From positions 496,001 to 560,000 of the forward strand of contig NC_008571.1 of assembly GCF_000060345.1 (NCBI RefSeq): a DNA stretch of 64,000 nt. Direction: 5' to 3'. Positions 8,906-17,054 of this stretch are shown here, in pieces (within the stretch, counting starts at the first letter, position 1; each line of letters starts with the position of its first letter). The notes beneath the pieces are model-generated. The model had not been told where the DNA came from, ran no database searches, and saw only the letters and a list, made by a program, of their open reading frames with translations. Position numbers and translations under genes: made by a program. The DNA is from Christiangramia forsetii KT0803 (lineage in GTDB: Bacteria > Bacteroidota > Bacteroidia > Flavobacteriales > Flavobacteriaceae).

Positions 8906-9730
8906 TTAGTTTATCAATTCACGGGTTAATTTGATGCATTCCACAGCTTCTTTTACGTCATGTACCCGTAAAATGTTAGCTCCTTTTAAAAGGGCTGCTG
9001 TATTAAGAACGCTGGTTCCATTCAAGGCATCATTTACAGAAATATCCAGTTTTTTCCATATCATACTTTTTCTTGAGACACCCATTAACAGCGGTAATTC
9101 CATGTTCTTAAGAAGTTCGAGTTTTGATAAAAGTTCAAAATTCTGATCTATATTCTTGGCAAAACCGAAACCCGGATCTATAATAATATCATGAATCCCC
9201 AGTTCTCTGGCCGCTTTAATTCTTTCTGAAAAATAAAAAAGAACATCGGTGGTTAGATCTTCATATTGGTTGAGGTCTTTCATGGTTTGCGGAGTTCCCT
9301 TCATATGCATCATAATATAAGGCACCTGATATTTGGCAATCGTCGCGAGCATATTATCGTCCAGTTTCCCTGCGGAAATATCATTGATAAGCGCCGCTCC
9401 CGCATCAATACATTTATCGGCAACTTCAGCCCTAAAAGTATCAATAGAAAGAACAGCTTCCGGAAAGTCTTTTAGAATGAGCTCAATTGCCGGGATCATT
9501 CGATTTAATTCTTCTTCAACCGATATATCTTTGGCTCCAGGTCTGGAGCTATAGGCGCCAAGATCAAGAAAAGTAGCTCCATCCGTTAGCATCTTTTCAG
9601 CATTTAAAAGGATCTCTTTTTCAGTATTTGTACGACTGCCGCTGTAAAAAGAATCTGGGGTAATATTCATAATTCCCATCACTTTTGGTTCTGAAAGATC
9701 TAGAAGTTTGCCTTTACAATTAATGAACAT
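8906..9730 (-). CDS. folP: Dihydropteroate synthase
   Basis: FolP joins p-aminobenzoate to dihydropterin pyrophosphate in folate synthesis, and is the sulfonamide target. Both signatures are present: GIMNITPDSFYSGS at residues 19-32 and FLDLGAYSSRPGA near 55-67. The C-terminal LMGVSRKS and RVHDV blocks complete the TIM-barrel enzyme. The length of 274 aa is usual. It is the first gene of the folP-cdaA unit and is divergent from the DUF1599 gene. Confidence 0.96.
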   Translation of the reverse strand: MFINCKGKLLDLSEPKVMGIMNITPDSFYSGSRTNTEKEILLNAEKMLTDGATFLDLGAYSSRPGAKDISVEEELNRMIPAIELILKDFPEAVLSIDTFRAEVADKCIDAGAALINDISAGKLDDNMLATIAKYQVPYIMMHMKGTPQTMKDLNQYEDLTTDVLFYFSERIKAARELGIHDIIIDPGFGFAKNIDQNFELLSKLELLKNMELPLLMGVSRKSMIWKKLDISVNDALNGTSVLNTAALLKGANILRVHDVKEAVECIKLTRELIN

Positions 9731-9762
9731 GGGATTCTTTAGATTTTTTGGTAGCTTAGAAA

Positions 9763-9770
9763 TAACTTTG
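9763..9770 (+). promoter_or_regulatory. Promoter -7 box of the DUF1599-DoxX unit
   Basis: TAACTTTG ends 47 bases before the ATG at 9818. A second, poorer AATATTTG lies just downstream and covers the TTG at 9785, so that TTG is an unlikely start. Confidence 0.4.
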
Positions 9771-9817
9771 ACTATCTGAAATATTTGCCCGAAATTTACG
9801 GAAATTACATCTACTTC

Positions 9818-10378
9818 ATGCAGGATACCTCAAAACAATACGACGCAGTAATTGAAGGCTGTCGCAGTTTGTTTCTAATTAAAATGAAAGATTACGGCTG
9901 TGCCTGGAGAATTTTAAGGCTGCCCTCGCTTACCGATCAAATCTTTATAAAAGCTCAGCGAATTCGTCAATTGCAGGAAAGTGAAGTGCGTAAGGTAGAC
10001 GAAGATGAAAAATCTGAATTTATCGGGATTATCAATTATTCGGTGATGGCACTTATTCAGCTGGAGAAGGGAATAGCGATTCAGCCCGATTTAAATCCTG
10101 AGGAAGCTATTAAGTTGTATGACGAGAAGGTTTCTGAAACAAAGGAGTTAATGATGAATAAGAATCATGATTATGGAGAAGCCTGGCGTGATATGAGAAT
10201 CAGCTCTCTTACAGATCTTATTATTCAGAAATTACTTCGTGTAAAGCAAATTGAAGACAATAAAGGTAAAACGCTGGTAAGTGAAGGGATTGATGCTAAT
10301 TACCAGGATATGATCAACTATTCAGTGTTTGCCATGATTCATTTCAGTGAAGCTGAAGAAAAATCTATTAGTAAATAA
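9818..10378 (+). CDS. DUF1599 family protein (internal duplication)
   Basis: A cytoplasmic helical protein of 186 aa made of two similar halves. Each half has a KM.DYG or KN.DYG block followed by AWR.(L/M)R..SLTD, a basic R..Q helix, and INYSV.A.I near its end. This is the pattern of DUF1599, whose function is not established. I chose ATG 9818 over the upstream TTG because the upstream extension is unlike the family and overlaps promoter-like sequence. The next gene starts 8 bases after the stop, so they are likely co-transcribed. Confidence 0.82.
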   Translation: MQDTSKQYDAVIEGCRSLFLIKMKDYGCAWRILRLPSLTDQIFIKAQRIRQLQESEVRKVDEDEKSEFIGIINYSVMALIQLEKGIAIQPDLNPEEAIKLYDEKVSETKELMMNKNHDYGEAWRDMRISSLTDLIIQKLLRVKQIEDNKGKTLVSEGIDANYQDMINYSVFAMIHFSEAEEKSISK

Positions 10379-10385
10379 AGTAAGG

Positions 10386-11480
10386 ATGAAAGCAATTGTA
10401 AATATCGCCAGGATTCTGGTAGGAGTTCTTTTTATTTTTTCGGGATTTATAAAACTCAATGATCCTGTTGGATTTTCCTATAAACTTCAGGAATATTTTA
10501 GCGAACCTGTATTAGATCTTCCATTTCTAATTCCTTTTGCATTGGTGATTGCGATCCTGCTTGTGATTTTTGAACTTGTCTTAGGCATCATGTTGCTTAT
10601 TGGCTATGCCAGGAAATTTACAAGCTGGAGCTTATTGCTCATGATCATCTTTTTCACGTTCCTCACTTTCTACTCGGCGTACTTTAATAAAGTTACAGAC
10701 TGTGGATGTTTTGGAGATGCAATTCCGCTTACTCCCTGGGAATCTTTTTATAAGGATATTATCTTACTTGTTTTAGTGCTAATCATCTTTTTTAATCAAA
10801 AGTTTATCAACCCCATTTTTCCTGTGAAGTATCATAAATGGGTGATCTTTGCTTCCTTTATGGCTTGCTTTGCATTTTGCTATCATGTATTGATGCACCT
10901 TCCTGTATTAGATTTTAGACCTTATAAGATTGGGAATAATATTCCTGAAAAGATGCAGTTACCGCAAGGTGCAGAAAAAGCTGAAGTAACTTACAGCTGG
11001 AAGTTTAAAATAGATGGAGAGGAAAAAATTATTAAAACGAATGGAGGTTATCCCCAGGTAGATGGAGAGTTTTTAGGCGTAGAGACTTCACAATCTGGAG
11101 AGAATGCTTTGGCTCCAATTCATGATTTTGTTATTGAAGGTAAGGAGGGAGATATTACCCAGGAGGTTCTTTCGGCAGAAAAGGTTTTGCTTATTGTAGC
11201 TTATAATCTTCGTTCAACTGAAAAGGATGGTTATGAAGCAGTGAAAGCTCTAAGTGAAAATGCCAGAAGTAAGGGATATCGTGTTATAGGTCTTACAGCT
11301 TCCGGGGAAGAGTTTCAGAATAAATTGAAAAAGGAATTCGATTTGACCTTTGATTTCTATCAAACCGATGAAACCGCCTTAAAGACTATAGTTCGCTCAA
11401 ATCCCGGTTTTTTAACCCTGGAAAAAGGAACTATCACGCAGAAAAAACACTGGTTCGACGCCTCGGATATCGAATTATAA
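10386..11480 (+). CDS. DoxX-like membrane protein, BT_3928 type
   Basis: The protein has 364 aa from the ATG at 10386; an in-frame ATG inside the preceding gene (10347) is less likely. Four to five membrane helices lie in the first ~185 residues, starting with the DoxX-type IARILVGVLFIFSGFIKL. The loop motif DCGCFGDAI.LTPW.SF, with its paired cysteines, marks the Bacteroidota BT_3928 subgroup. The C-terminal half (~185-364) is soluble and resembles a thioredoxin-like domain without CxxC. The paired Cys suggest redox work in the envelope. The exact role is unknown. Confidence 0.8.
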   Translation: MKAIVNIARILVGVLFIFSGFIKLNDPVGFSYKLQEYFSEPVLDLPFLIPFALVIAILLVIFELVLGIMLLIGYARKFTSWSLLLMIIFFTFLTFYSAYFNKVTDCGCFGDAIPLTPWESFYKDIILLVLVLIIFFNQKFINPIFPVKYHKWVIFASFMACFAFCYHVLMHLPVLDFRPYKIGNNIPEKMQLPQGAEKAEVTYSWKFKIDGEEKIIKTNGGYPQVDGEFLGVETSQSGENALAPIHDFVIEGKEGDITQEVLSAEKVLLIVAYNLRSTEKDGYEAVKALSENARSKGYRVIGLTASGEEFQNKLKKEFDLTFDFYQTDETALKTIVRSNPGFLTLEKGTITQKKHWFDASDIEL

Positions 11481-11561
11481 AGAATCAAGGCTACTTTTTA
11501 CAAAGTCCCTAAATTTTCAAGGTTTGGCTTTGGTTTAAGATGCAATCAATCCTCCTTTACT

Positions 11562-11569
11562 TATATTTG
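11562..11569 (+). promoter_or_regulatory. tpiA: Promoter -7 box of tpiA
   Basis: TATATTTG ends 63 bases before the chosen ATG and likely drives tpiA-prmA. Confidence 0.45.
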
Positions 11570-11632
11570 TTTTGAGTGCTGATATCTAGATAATATCAGC
11601 TAAAAATGAAGTATAAAACAAAATTTCAAATC

Positions 11633-12385
11633 ATGAGAGATCATATAGTTGCCGGAAACTGGAAAATGAACAATGACCTGGCAGAAACTCAAGAACTTCT
11701 AGGGAAGTTAAAACTTCAAATGGTTAAAGAACCAGAGGCTACGGTAATGGTTGCTCCATCTTTCACAAATTTATATCCAACGTTTCAATCTCTTAAGGAT
11801 ACTCCGGTAATTGTGGCTGCTCAAAATATGCATGAAAGTGAGAAAGGTGCATTTACCGGTGAAGTTTCTGCAAGTATGCTCAAAAGTATTGGAGTTACTA
11901 CGGTAATTATAGGACATAGTGAGCGAAGAGCTCTTTTTAATGAGACCAATGATATTTTGGCTAAAAAAGTACAGGCTGCTATTGAGAATGACATGACGGT
12001 GATCTTTTGTTTTGGAGAAGAATTAGAAGATCGAAAAAGCGAGAAACATTTTAATCTTGTAGAAAAGCAATTAAAGGAAAGTCTTTTTCAATTACCTCAG
12101 AGTGTCTGGAAGAATATTATTCTTGCCTATGAGCCTGTTTGGGCTATTGGTACCGGAGAAACTGCAAGTCCGGAACAAGCTCAGGAAATGCATAAACATG
12201 TAAGGGAGCTTTTAAATAAAAATGTAGGGAAAGAAGTAGCAGAAGCTACTTCAATATTATACGGTGGTAGCGTAAAACCTAACAACGCCAAAGAGATTTT
12301 TGCAAAAGAAGATGTAGACGGTGGCCTTATTGGTGGAGCAAGTCTCAATGCAGTAGACTTCCTGGAGATTGTAAATTCATTTTAG
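11633..12385 (+). CDS. tpiA: Triosephosphate isomerase
   Basis: TpiA interconverts dihydroxyacetone phosphate and glyceraldehyde 3-phosphate in the cytoplasm. The catalytic Lys lies in AGNWKMN (K11), the His in GHSERR (~97) and the Glu in AYEPVWAIGTG (~167). The phosphate-binding GGSV and GGAS loops are present near the end. The frame is open back to an ATG at 11606, but the family begins with this short lead, so I start at 11633 (250 aa). prmA follows two bases after the stop. Confidence 0.96.
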   Translation: MRDHIVAGNWKMNNDLAETQELLGKLKLQMVKEPEATVMVAPSFTNLYPTFQSLKDTPVIVAAQNMHESEKGAFTGEVSASMLKSIGVTTVIIGHSERRALFNETNDILAKKVQAAIENDMTVIFCFGEELEDRKSEKHFNLVEKQLKESLFQLPQSVWKNIILAYEPVWAIGTGETASPEQAQEMHKHVRELLNKNVGKEVAEATSILYGGSVKPNNAKEIFAKEDVDGGLIGGASLNAVDFLEIVNSF

Positions 12386-12387
12386 AA

Positions 12388-13221
12388 ATGGCTGGGAATT
12401 ACTTTGAATTTCAATTTACAATAGATCCGGTTCAGCCGGCTTCAGAGATTCTTATTGCCGAGTTGGGTTACCTGGGATTTGAAAGCTTTGTTGAAAATGA
12501 CGATGGCATCACAGCTTATATTCCGGAAGAAGAATATGAAGAAGATATTTTTGCCGGTGTTCATATTCTCCAATCAGAAGATTTTAAGATCACCTATGAT
12601 CAAAAGGAAATAGAACGAGTAAACTGGAACGAAGAGTGGGAAAAGAATTTCACTCCTATTCTTGTTGATGAGGTTTGTAGTGTTAGAGCCCCTTTTCATG
12701 AAAAGCCGGATACCGAGTTTGATATTGTTATAGAACCTAAAATGTCTTTTGGGACCGGGCATCATGCTACCACCCATATGATGATACAGCATATCCTCAA
12801 AAATAGCTGGGAAGGGAAAAGCGTTTTGGATATGGGATGCGGTACCGGTGTTCTTGCGATTCTTTCCGCTTTGAAAGGAGCGAACCAAATTGATGCTATA
12901 GATATCGATAACTGGTGCTATTTAAATACTCTTGAAAACATTACTAGAAATGATTGCGAGCATATTAATGTGGAAGAGGGAGGAGCAGAACTGCTTGAAG
13001 GACGAGAATATGATACAATCCTGGCAAATATTAACCTTAATATTTTGCTAAGAGATTTACCGATTTACGAAAAATGTTTAAAATCAAAAGGAGATTTATT
13101 TCTCAGTGGATTTTACATAGGAGATTTACCCGCCATCAAACAGGCTTGTGAAAAACTGGGCTTATACTTTGTGGAAAATTTCGAAAGGAGTGATTGGATC
13201 GCAGCAAAGTTTTCACGCTAG
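12388..13221 (+). CDS. prmA: Ribosomal protein L11 methyltransferase
   Basis: PrmA trimethylates ribosomal protein L11 using S-adenosylmethionine. The C-terminal half is a Rossmann methyltransferase with motif I VLDMGCGTGVLAI near residue 147 and an NPN-like block read here as LANINLNILL near 212. The preceding block SFGTGHHATTHM is diagnostic for PrmA. The N-terminal half is the L11-recognition domain. The length of 277 aa is typical. It is coupled to tpiA. Confidence 0.94.
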   Translation: MAGNYFEFQFTIDPVQPASEILIAELGYLGFESFVENDDGITAYIPEEEYEEDIFAGVHILQSEDFKITYDQKEIERVNWNEEWEKNFTPILVDEVCSVRAPFHEKPDTEFDIVIEPKMSFGTGHHATTHMMIQHILKNSWEGKSVLDMGCGTGVLAILSALKGANQIDAIDIDNWCYLNTLENITRNDCEHINVEEGGAELLEGREYDTILANINLNILLRDLPIYEKCLKSKGDLFLSGFYIGDLPAIKQACEKLGLYFVENFERSDWIAAKFSR

Positions 13222-13239
13222 CGTTTTTCTCATTATTTG

Positions 13240-13247
13240 TATCTTTG
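13240..13247 (+). promoter_or_regulatory. clpS: Promoter -7 box of clpS
   Basis: TATCTTTG ends 28 bases before the clpS ATG. Confidence 0.5.
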
Positions 13248-13275
13248 CGCCATGTTGAAAGAGAAATTTTAGAAG

Positions 13276-13551
13276 ATGAGTACTAAGGAAGAAGTATTAG
13301 AAGAGGTTGAAATAAAGACCAAGGACAAAAAAGAAAATGAAATTGTATTGTACAATGATGATTACAATACTTTTGATCATGTTATAGATACATTAATATA
13401 TGCTTGTGAACATACTCCAGAGCAGGCAGAACAATGTTCTATTCTTGTTCATTATAAAGGAAAGTGCACCGTAAAAACAGGCCCGTACAAAGAATTAAAG
13501 CCGAGATGTTCCAAATTATTAGATGCTGGATTGAGTGCAGAAATAATTTAG
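13276..13551 (+). CDS. clpS: ClpS, adaptor of the ClpAP/ClpCP protease
   Basis: ClpS delivers N-degron substrates to the Clp ATPase. The core has the family blocks VLYNDDYNTFDHVI (NDD near residues 27-29), a helix with ACEHTPEQAEQ, and the VHYKGKC strand. The 91-aa length and charged N-terminal tail fit. It is monocistronic with its own promoter box. The partner Clp ATPase is not in this window. Confidence 0.93.
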   Translation: MSTKEEVLEEVEIKTKDKKENEIVLYNDDYNTFDHVIDTLIYACEHTPEQAEQCSILVHYKGKCTVKTGPYKELKPRCSKLLDAGLSAEII

Positions 13552-13571
13552 ACCAAAAAATCCTTTTAAAC

Positions 13572-13602
13572 TTTTCAGATTTTAAAATAAACAATATATT
13601 TG
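13572..13602 (+). promoter_or_regulatory. Promoter of tRNA-Arg
   Basis: TTTT at 13572-13575, 19 bases, then TATATTTG at 13595-13602. The tRNA starts 37 bases after the -7 box. Confidence 0.5.
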
Positions 13603-13638
13603 CACCCGCTTTGCAAGATAGTAAAGTAATTAAAAAAA

Positions 13639-13712
13639 GGCCTTGTGGCGCAACTGAATAGCGCACCTGATTACGGCTCAGGAGGTTCCAGGTTTGAATC
13701 CTGGCAAGGTCA
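13639..13712 (+). tRNA. tRNA-Arg (anticodon ACG)
   Basis: Acceptor GGCCTTG pairs with CAAGGTC (one G.T), discriminator A. The D-arm is GCGC/GCGC. The anticodon stem CCTGA/TCAGG encloses loop TTACGGC with ACG at 13673-13675. The T-arm CCAGG/CCTGG has loop TTTGAAT. A34 is presumably deaminated to inosine to read CGN. The 3' end is an insertion target: an exact copy is found 17.6 kb downstream. Confidence 0.96.
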
Positions 13713-13713
13713 C
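13688..13713 (+). repeat. attL-like direct repeat (tRNA-Arg 3' end)
   Basis: These 26 bases (T-arm, 3' acceptor strand, discriminator and one base beyond) are identical to 31268-31293. Repeats of a tRNA 3' end flanking accessory genes are the classic product of tyrosine-integrase insertion. Confidence 0.88.
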
Positions 13714-13736
13714 TCTTAATATTAATAATTATTATC

Positions 13737-13772
13737 AAAACCGCGCAAATCTTAGGATTAGCGCGGTTTTTT
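13737..13772 (+). terminator. Terminator downstream of tRNA-Arg
   Basis: A 10-bp stem (13737-13746 with 13761-13770, AAAACCGCGC/GCGCGGTTTT) is followed by further Ts. It lies inside the island side of attL, so it came with the island. Confidence 0.75.
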
Positions 13773-13908
13773 AGGTTTTGGTCTTTCAATTCATTTGATA
13801 TGATTTGAATTAAAATGATAACTAGAAGACACCTAAATTTTTAAAAGACACCTTAGGTATCTTTTGAAGAGAATTTAAGCTGAACTGCATAGTTGATTTG
13901 ACTTTATC

Positions 13909-14827
13909 TAATTAACTCGAGTTTCCTATTTTAAAATACATTTATCAACCTGAAATGCCATAACGAACAAGATGAGTTTAAGGATAAACCCGTTAGACGT
14001 TACAGCATTTATATGTCTTGGCATCAATGCGCTGATCTGGCTGATGGTTGTTTCTATCCTTTTTCTCATATGTTCTTTGGTAAAGGCTACGGCAGGAATA
14101 TCCTTTCGCTTTAAATTTGATTTCCTACTAATCTACAGATCCGCTTGTTCGGCCTCTCTGAATATATCCTCAACCTCGTAGTTGGTATACCCACTATCAC
14201 CGAAAAGGGAATTCTCTGATGGCAGGTCATGGTACATCTTCATGAGTATCTGTGAGTCGTGCTCAGCATCTTCCACCAGGTACATCTCCACCGGAATGCC
14301 ATCTGCAGTTGCACCTTAACACCATAAAAATATTCTCGTTAGGAGCCATTGTAGCCCCTGTATTTCTCGTCTTTGAAGAGTTTGCAACGGCTAATCCTTA
14401 TATTAAGACAAGCCTTGACAGGGAAGGAGTCAATGATATATTCCATCTCACAACAATTATTTGAATATCCCGCCTATTCGTAAAAGGATGAACATCAAGG
14501 TTTCTTTTAGTTTGCAAAGGCGTTTTGTAAAATCACTCTTTTTGATGACCTCTTCGATAATGTGCTGCGCATATAATCCAGTGTCAAGAACTGCTTGCCC
14601 CGGAAATAAAGGGCAGAAACCAAATCCGTTGTAATGATTTGGTCATCGGTGAATATCCAGTTATTGTGCTTTTTGTGATTCATTTATTTTAGCAGATCGC
14701 CAATCAAACAATAAATTGCAATAACTTATTATGGAGCATAATAAGTATATTTTGAAGTTAGATATTTCAAAATTAACGACTTATTTTATGCTCCTCTTTT
14801 TATTTTTCAGGAAACTCGAGTTAATTA
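13909..14827. mobile_element. Decayed IS982-like insertion sequence
   Basis: The 919-bp segment is bounded by perfect 19-bp inverted repeats: 13909-13927 and 14809-14827, each containing ACTCGAGT. Size, inverted repeats and the transposase relics on the minus strand fit the IS982 family. An additional inner inverted repeat (GGAGCATAATAAGT near 14732 and its near-complement near 14780) lies at the promoter end. Confidence 0.75.
13926..14683 (-). pseudogene. IS982-like transposase, frameshifted
   Basis: Minus-strand reading starts MNHKKHNNWIFTDDQ at 14683. It changes frame several times and meets stop codons. Recognisable later blocks are EMYLVEDAEHDSQIL, SLFGDSGYTNYEVED, then RKRIETTISQIS and HINAVTSNGF before a TAG at 13926-13928. 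These match the DDE domain order of IS982 transposases. With at least two frameshifts and internal stops it cannot make an active enzyme. Confidence 0.75.
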
Positions 14828-14913
14828 ATTGATAGGTGTGTAGGCACAGGAGAATATTTCAAAAAGCAGATTTATAAAGTTATTTTTTTGTTTGATGGCT
14901 TTTTAAGATATTA

Positions 14914-15105
14914 AAGTGTCAGGGGTTTCTCCCCTGGTTATTGGCTCAAAAACCGTTTATAGTCCCTGTCCCAGGAACAATCAAACTCCATAACCTAGAA
15001 GAAGATCTTGGAGCGCTTGATATTCAATTTTCCGAAGAAGAATTGAAGGAATTCCGTGATCAATTTTCAAAGATAAATTTAATAGATAATAGAACAACTT
15101 ATTAA
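14914..15105 (+). pseudogene. Aldo/keto reductase, C-terminal fragment
   Basis: The frame reads WLLAQKPFIVPVPGT, then KLHNLEEDLGALDIQFSEEE, and ends at TAA 15103-15105. This is the NADPH-binding end of a YakC/AKR-type aldo/keto reductase. The ~270 upstream residues are absent, and upstream of the WLLAQ block the frame is lost. The nearby IS relic probably accompanied the deletion. No start codon or promoter is evident. The remaining sequence between 14828 and 15215 shows nothing else. Confidence 0.75.
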
Positions 15106-15215
15106 TTATATAAGGATCACTAGAATTCATTATTCTTAAATTTTCACATATCTCTAACGGAATGAGACGTACAATTAAAGTATCTTATCCAATACTTCCT
15201 TTTAATAAATAAATT

Positions 15216-16016
15216 ATGAATGATCTTGAAAAATGGAGAGAGAATTTAGATTCCCATGATCTAACCAAAGATGAGGAATTTATCTTCGACCAAATTGGTT
15301 TAAATGGTACAAACAGAAGAAAGTTTTTAAAACAAATGTCTGCTGCTAGTTTAAGTATATGGGCATCATCCTATTTTACTTCAGAACTTTTTGCGAAGAC
15401 AATGAAAGACCTTCCCGAAAATCCTGAGGTTTTATGGAATGAGATTAAGGTAAATCTTCGTGTGAATAATACAGTAAAGCCATTGACGATCGATTCTAGA
15501 ACCACCTTACTCGATGCTTTAAGAGAACGTCTTGCGCTTACTGGTACTAAAAAAGGCTGTGATCATGGTCAATGTGGGGCCTGTACCATACTGATAGATG
15601 GGAAGCGGAAATTATCCTGCTTAACCCTCGCAGCTACCTGCGAAGAAAAAGAGATCACTACTGTAGAAGGACTGGCAAACGGAAGCGAACTACATCCATT
15701 GCAACAAGCATTTCTGAAACATGATGGTTTCCAGTGTGGTTATTGTACTCCTGGGCAGATTTGTTCTTCTGTTGCTCTCTTAGAAGAAGCCAAAAATGGG
15801 GAAGCTAGTTATGTTACAGAAGATTTTAAGTCGGTAAAAAATAATTTAAAGCTTTCAGAAGAAGAGATTCGAGAAAGAATGTCTGGAAATATCTGTCGTT
15901 GCGGTGCTTACAATAATATCGTTCAGGCTTTCAAGGAAGTTCATTCTGGGGATGATGAGATGCCAACCTGGGAGTTTGCTACGAAAGAGCAAATGGAAAA
16001 AGCTAAAAATGCCTAG
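15216..16016 (+). CDS. paoA: PaoA/YagT-like [2Fe-2S] subunit of aldehyde oxidoreductase
   Basis: This is the iron-sulfur subunit of a three-part molybdenum hydroxylase of the xanthine oxidase family. A twin-arginine motif NRRKFLK (R34-R35) plus a hydrophobic stretch predicts Tat export of the folded complex. The plant-type cluster uses C115, C120, C123 and C135 (GCDHGQCGAC...C). The second cluster uses C174, C177, C227 and C229 (CGYC, CRC). A long acidic lead precedes the Tat motif, which is unusual. The length is 266 aa. It starts a run with the FAD subunit 26 bases later. Assignment to PaoABC rather than another XDH family member rests on the neighbour's extra Cys set. Confidence 0.87.
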   Translation: MNDLEKWRENLDSHDLTKDEEFIFDQIGLNGTNRRKFLKQMSAASLSIWASSYFTSELFAKTMKDLPENPEVLWNEIKVNLRVNNTVKPLTIDSRTTLLDALRERLALTGTKKGCDHGQCGACTILIDGKRKLSCLTLAATCEEKEITTVEGLANGSELHPLQQAFLKHDGFQCGYCTPGQICSSVALLEEAKNGEASYVTEDFKSVKNNLKLSEEEIRERMSGNICRCGAYNNIVQAFKEVHSGDDEMPTWEFATKEQMEKAKNA

Positions 16017-16042
16017 ATCGATATCAGCAAAAAAATAAAATT

Positions 16043-17029
16043 ATGAGACCATTTACATATACAGACGTTGAAAATAAAGACCAGGCTTTAAACGCATATA
16101 CAGAAACCTCGCATTATCTTGGTGGAGGTACCAATTTGGTAGACCTTATGAAGGAAGATGTCGAAAGACCAGACCAGCTGATAGATCTGCAAAAACTCGA
16201 TTATAAAAAAATAACTTCAAACGAAAATGGCGGACTCACCTTAGGTTCCTTACTAAGTAATTCTGAGACCGCTAATCATCCGGAAATCAGAAAGAAATAT
16301 CCTTTGCTTTCTATGGCAATGCTTTCCGCTGCTACGGCACAAATAAGGAACATGGCTACTAATGGAGGCAACCTATTGCAAAGTACCCGATGTCCCTATT
16401 TTTATGAAACATCAATGCCCTGTAATAAACGGGAACCAGGATCTGGATGTGGAGCACTAGATGGGATGAATGGATTACATGCGATTTTTGGTTATAGTGA
16501 TAAATGTATCGCCGTGAATCCTTCAGATATGAATGTAGCATTGGCAGCAATAGGGGCAGAGGTTGAAGTTTTTAAGCCTAACGGTGATTCCAGGATGATA
16601 CCGTTTTCAGATTTCCATAGGTTACCAGGGGATCAGCCTCAGAAGGATAACAATCTGGAGCCCGGGGAATTGATCACCGCTATACATCTTTCTGATCCGG
16701 TATTTTCAGACCACTATTATTATCTCAAAATTCGTGAACGTTCAAGTTATGCTTTTGCGTTGATTTCAGTTGCGGTAGGTTTACAGATCAAAGGAGGAAC
16801 GATTACGAAAACAGGCCTTGCCATGGGTGGTGTAGCTCATAAGCCCTGGAAATTGACCAAAGCTGAGGAATTTTTGGCGGGAAAAGCGGCTACCCTCACA
16901 AACTTTGAAAAAGCAGCTGATCTGGCTATGCGGGAGGCAAAACCATTTGAAGATAATAAGTATAAAGTTGAGATGGGCAAAAAGGCGATAGTCAGAGCAC
17001 TATCTCAAGCTTTTGAAAGAAAAATTTAA
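16043..17029 (+). CDS. paoB: PaoB/YagS-like FAD subunit with extra Fe-S cysteines
   Basis: This FAD-binding subunit (328 aa) passes electrons from the iron-sulfur subunit to the acceptor. The FAD motifs are YLGGGTNLVDLM (25-36) and TAQIRNMATNGGNLLQ (98-113). An insert holds C117, C127, C136 and C155 (RCPYF, PCNKR, GCGALDG, KCIAV), the pattern of the additional [4Fe-4S] cluster known in E. coli PaoB. The C-terminal CO_deh_flav_C domain is present from about 215. The next gene follows after 25 bases. Confidence 0.9.
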   Translation: MRPFTYTDVENKDQALNAYTETSHYLGGGTNLVDLMKEDVERPDQLIDLQKLDYKKITSNENGGLTLGSLLSNSETANHPEIRKKYPLLSMAMLSAATAQIRNMATNGGNLLQSTRCPYFYETSMPCNKREPGSGCGALDGMNGLHAIFGYSDKCIAVNPSDMNVALAAIGAEVEVFKPNGDSRMIPFSDFHRLPGDQPQKDNNLEPGELITAIHLSDPVFSDHYYYLKIRERSSYAFALISVAVGLQIKGGTITKTGLAMGGVAHKPWKLTKAEEFLAGKAATLTNFEKAADLAMREAKPFEDNKYKVEMGKKAIVRALSQAFERKI

Positions 17030-17054
17030 TCTACTCTTAAAACGAAAACATATT

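Noticed and set aside
13439-13661. Frames across the clpS end and tRNA-Arg
   Set aside because: They overlap the tRNA and promoter and have no support.
13972-14464. Two plus-strand frames in the IS region
   Set aside because: They are antisense to the recognisable transposase relics on the minus strand.
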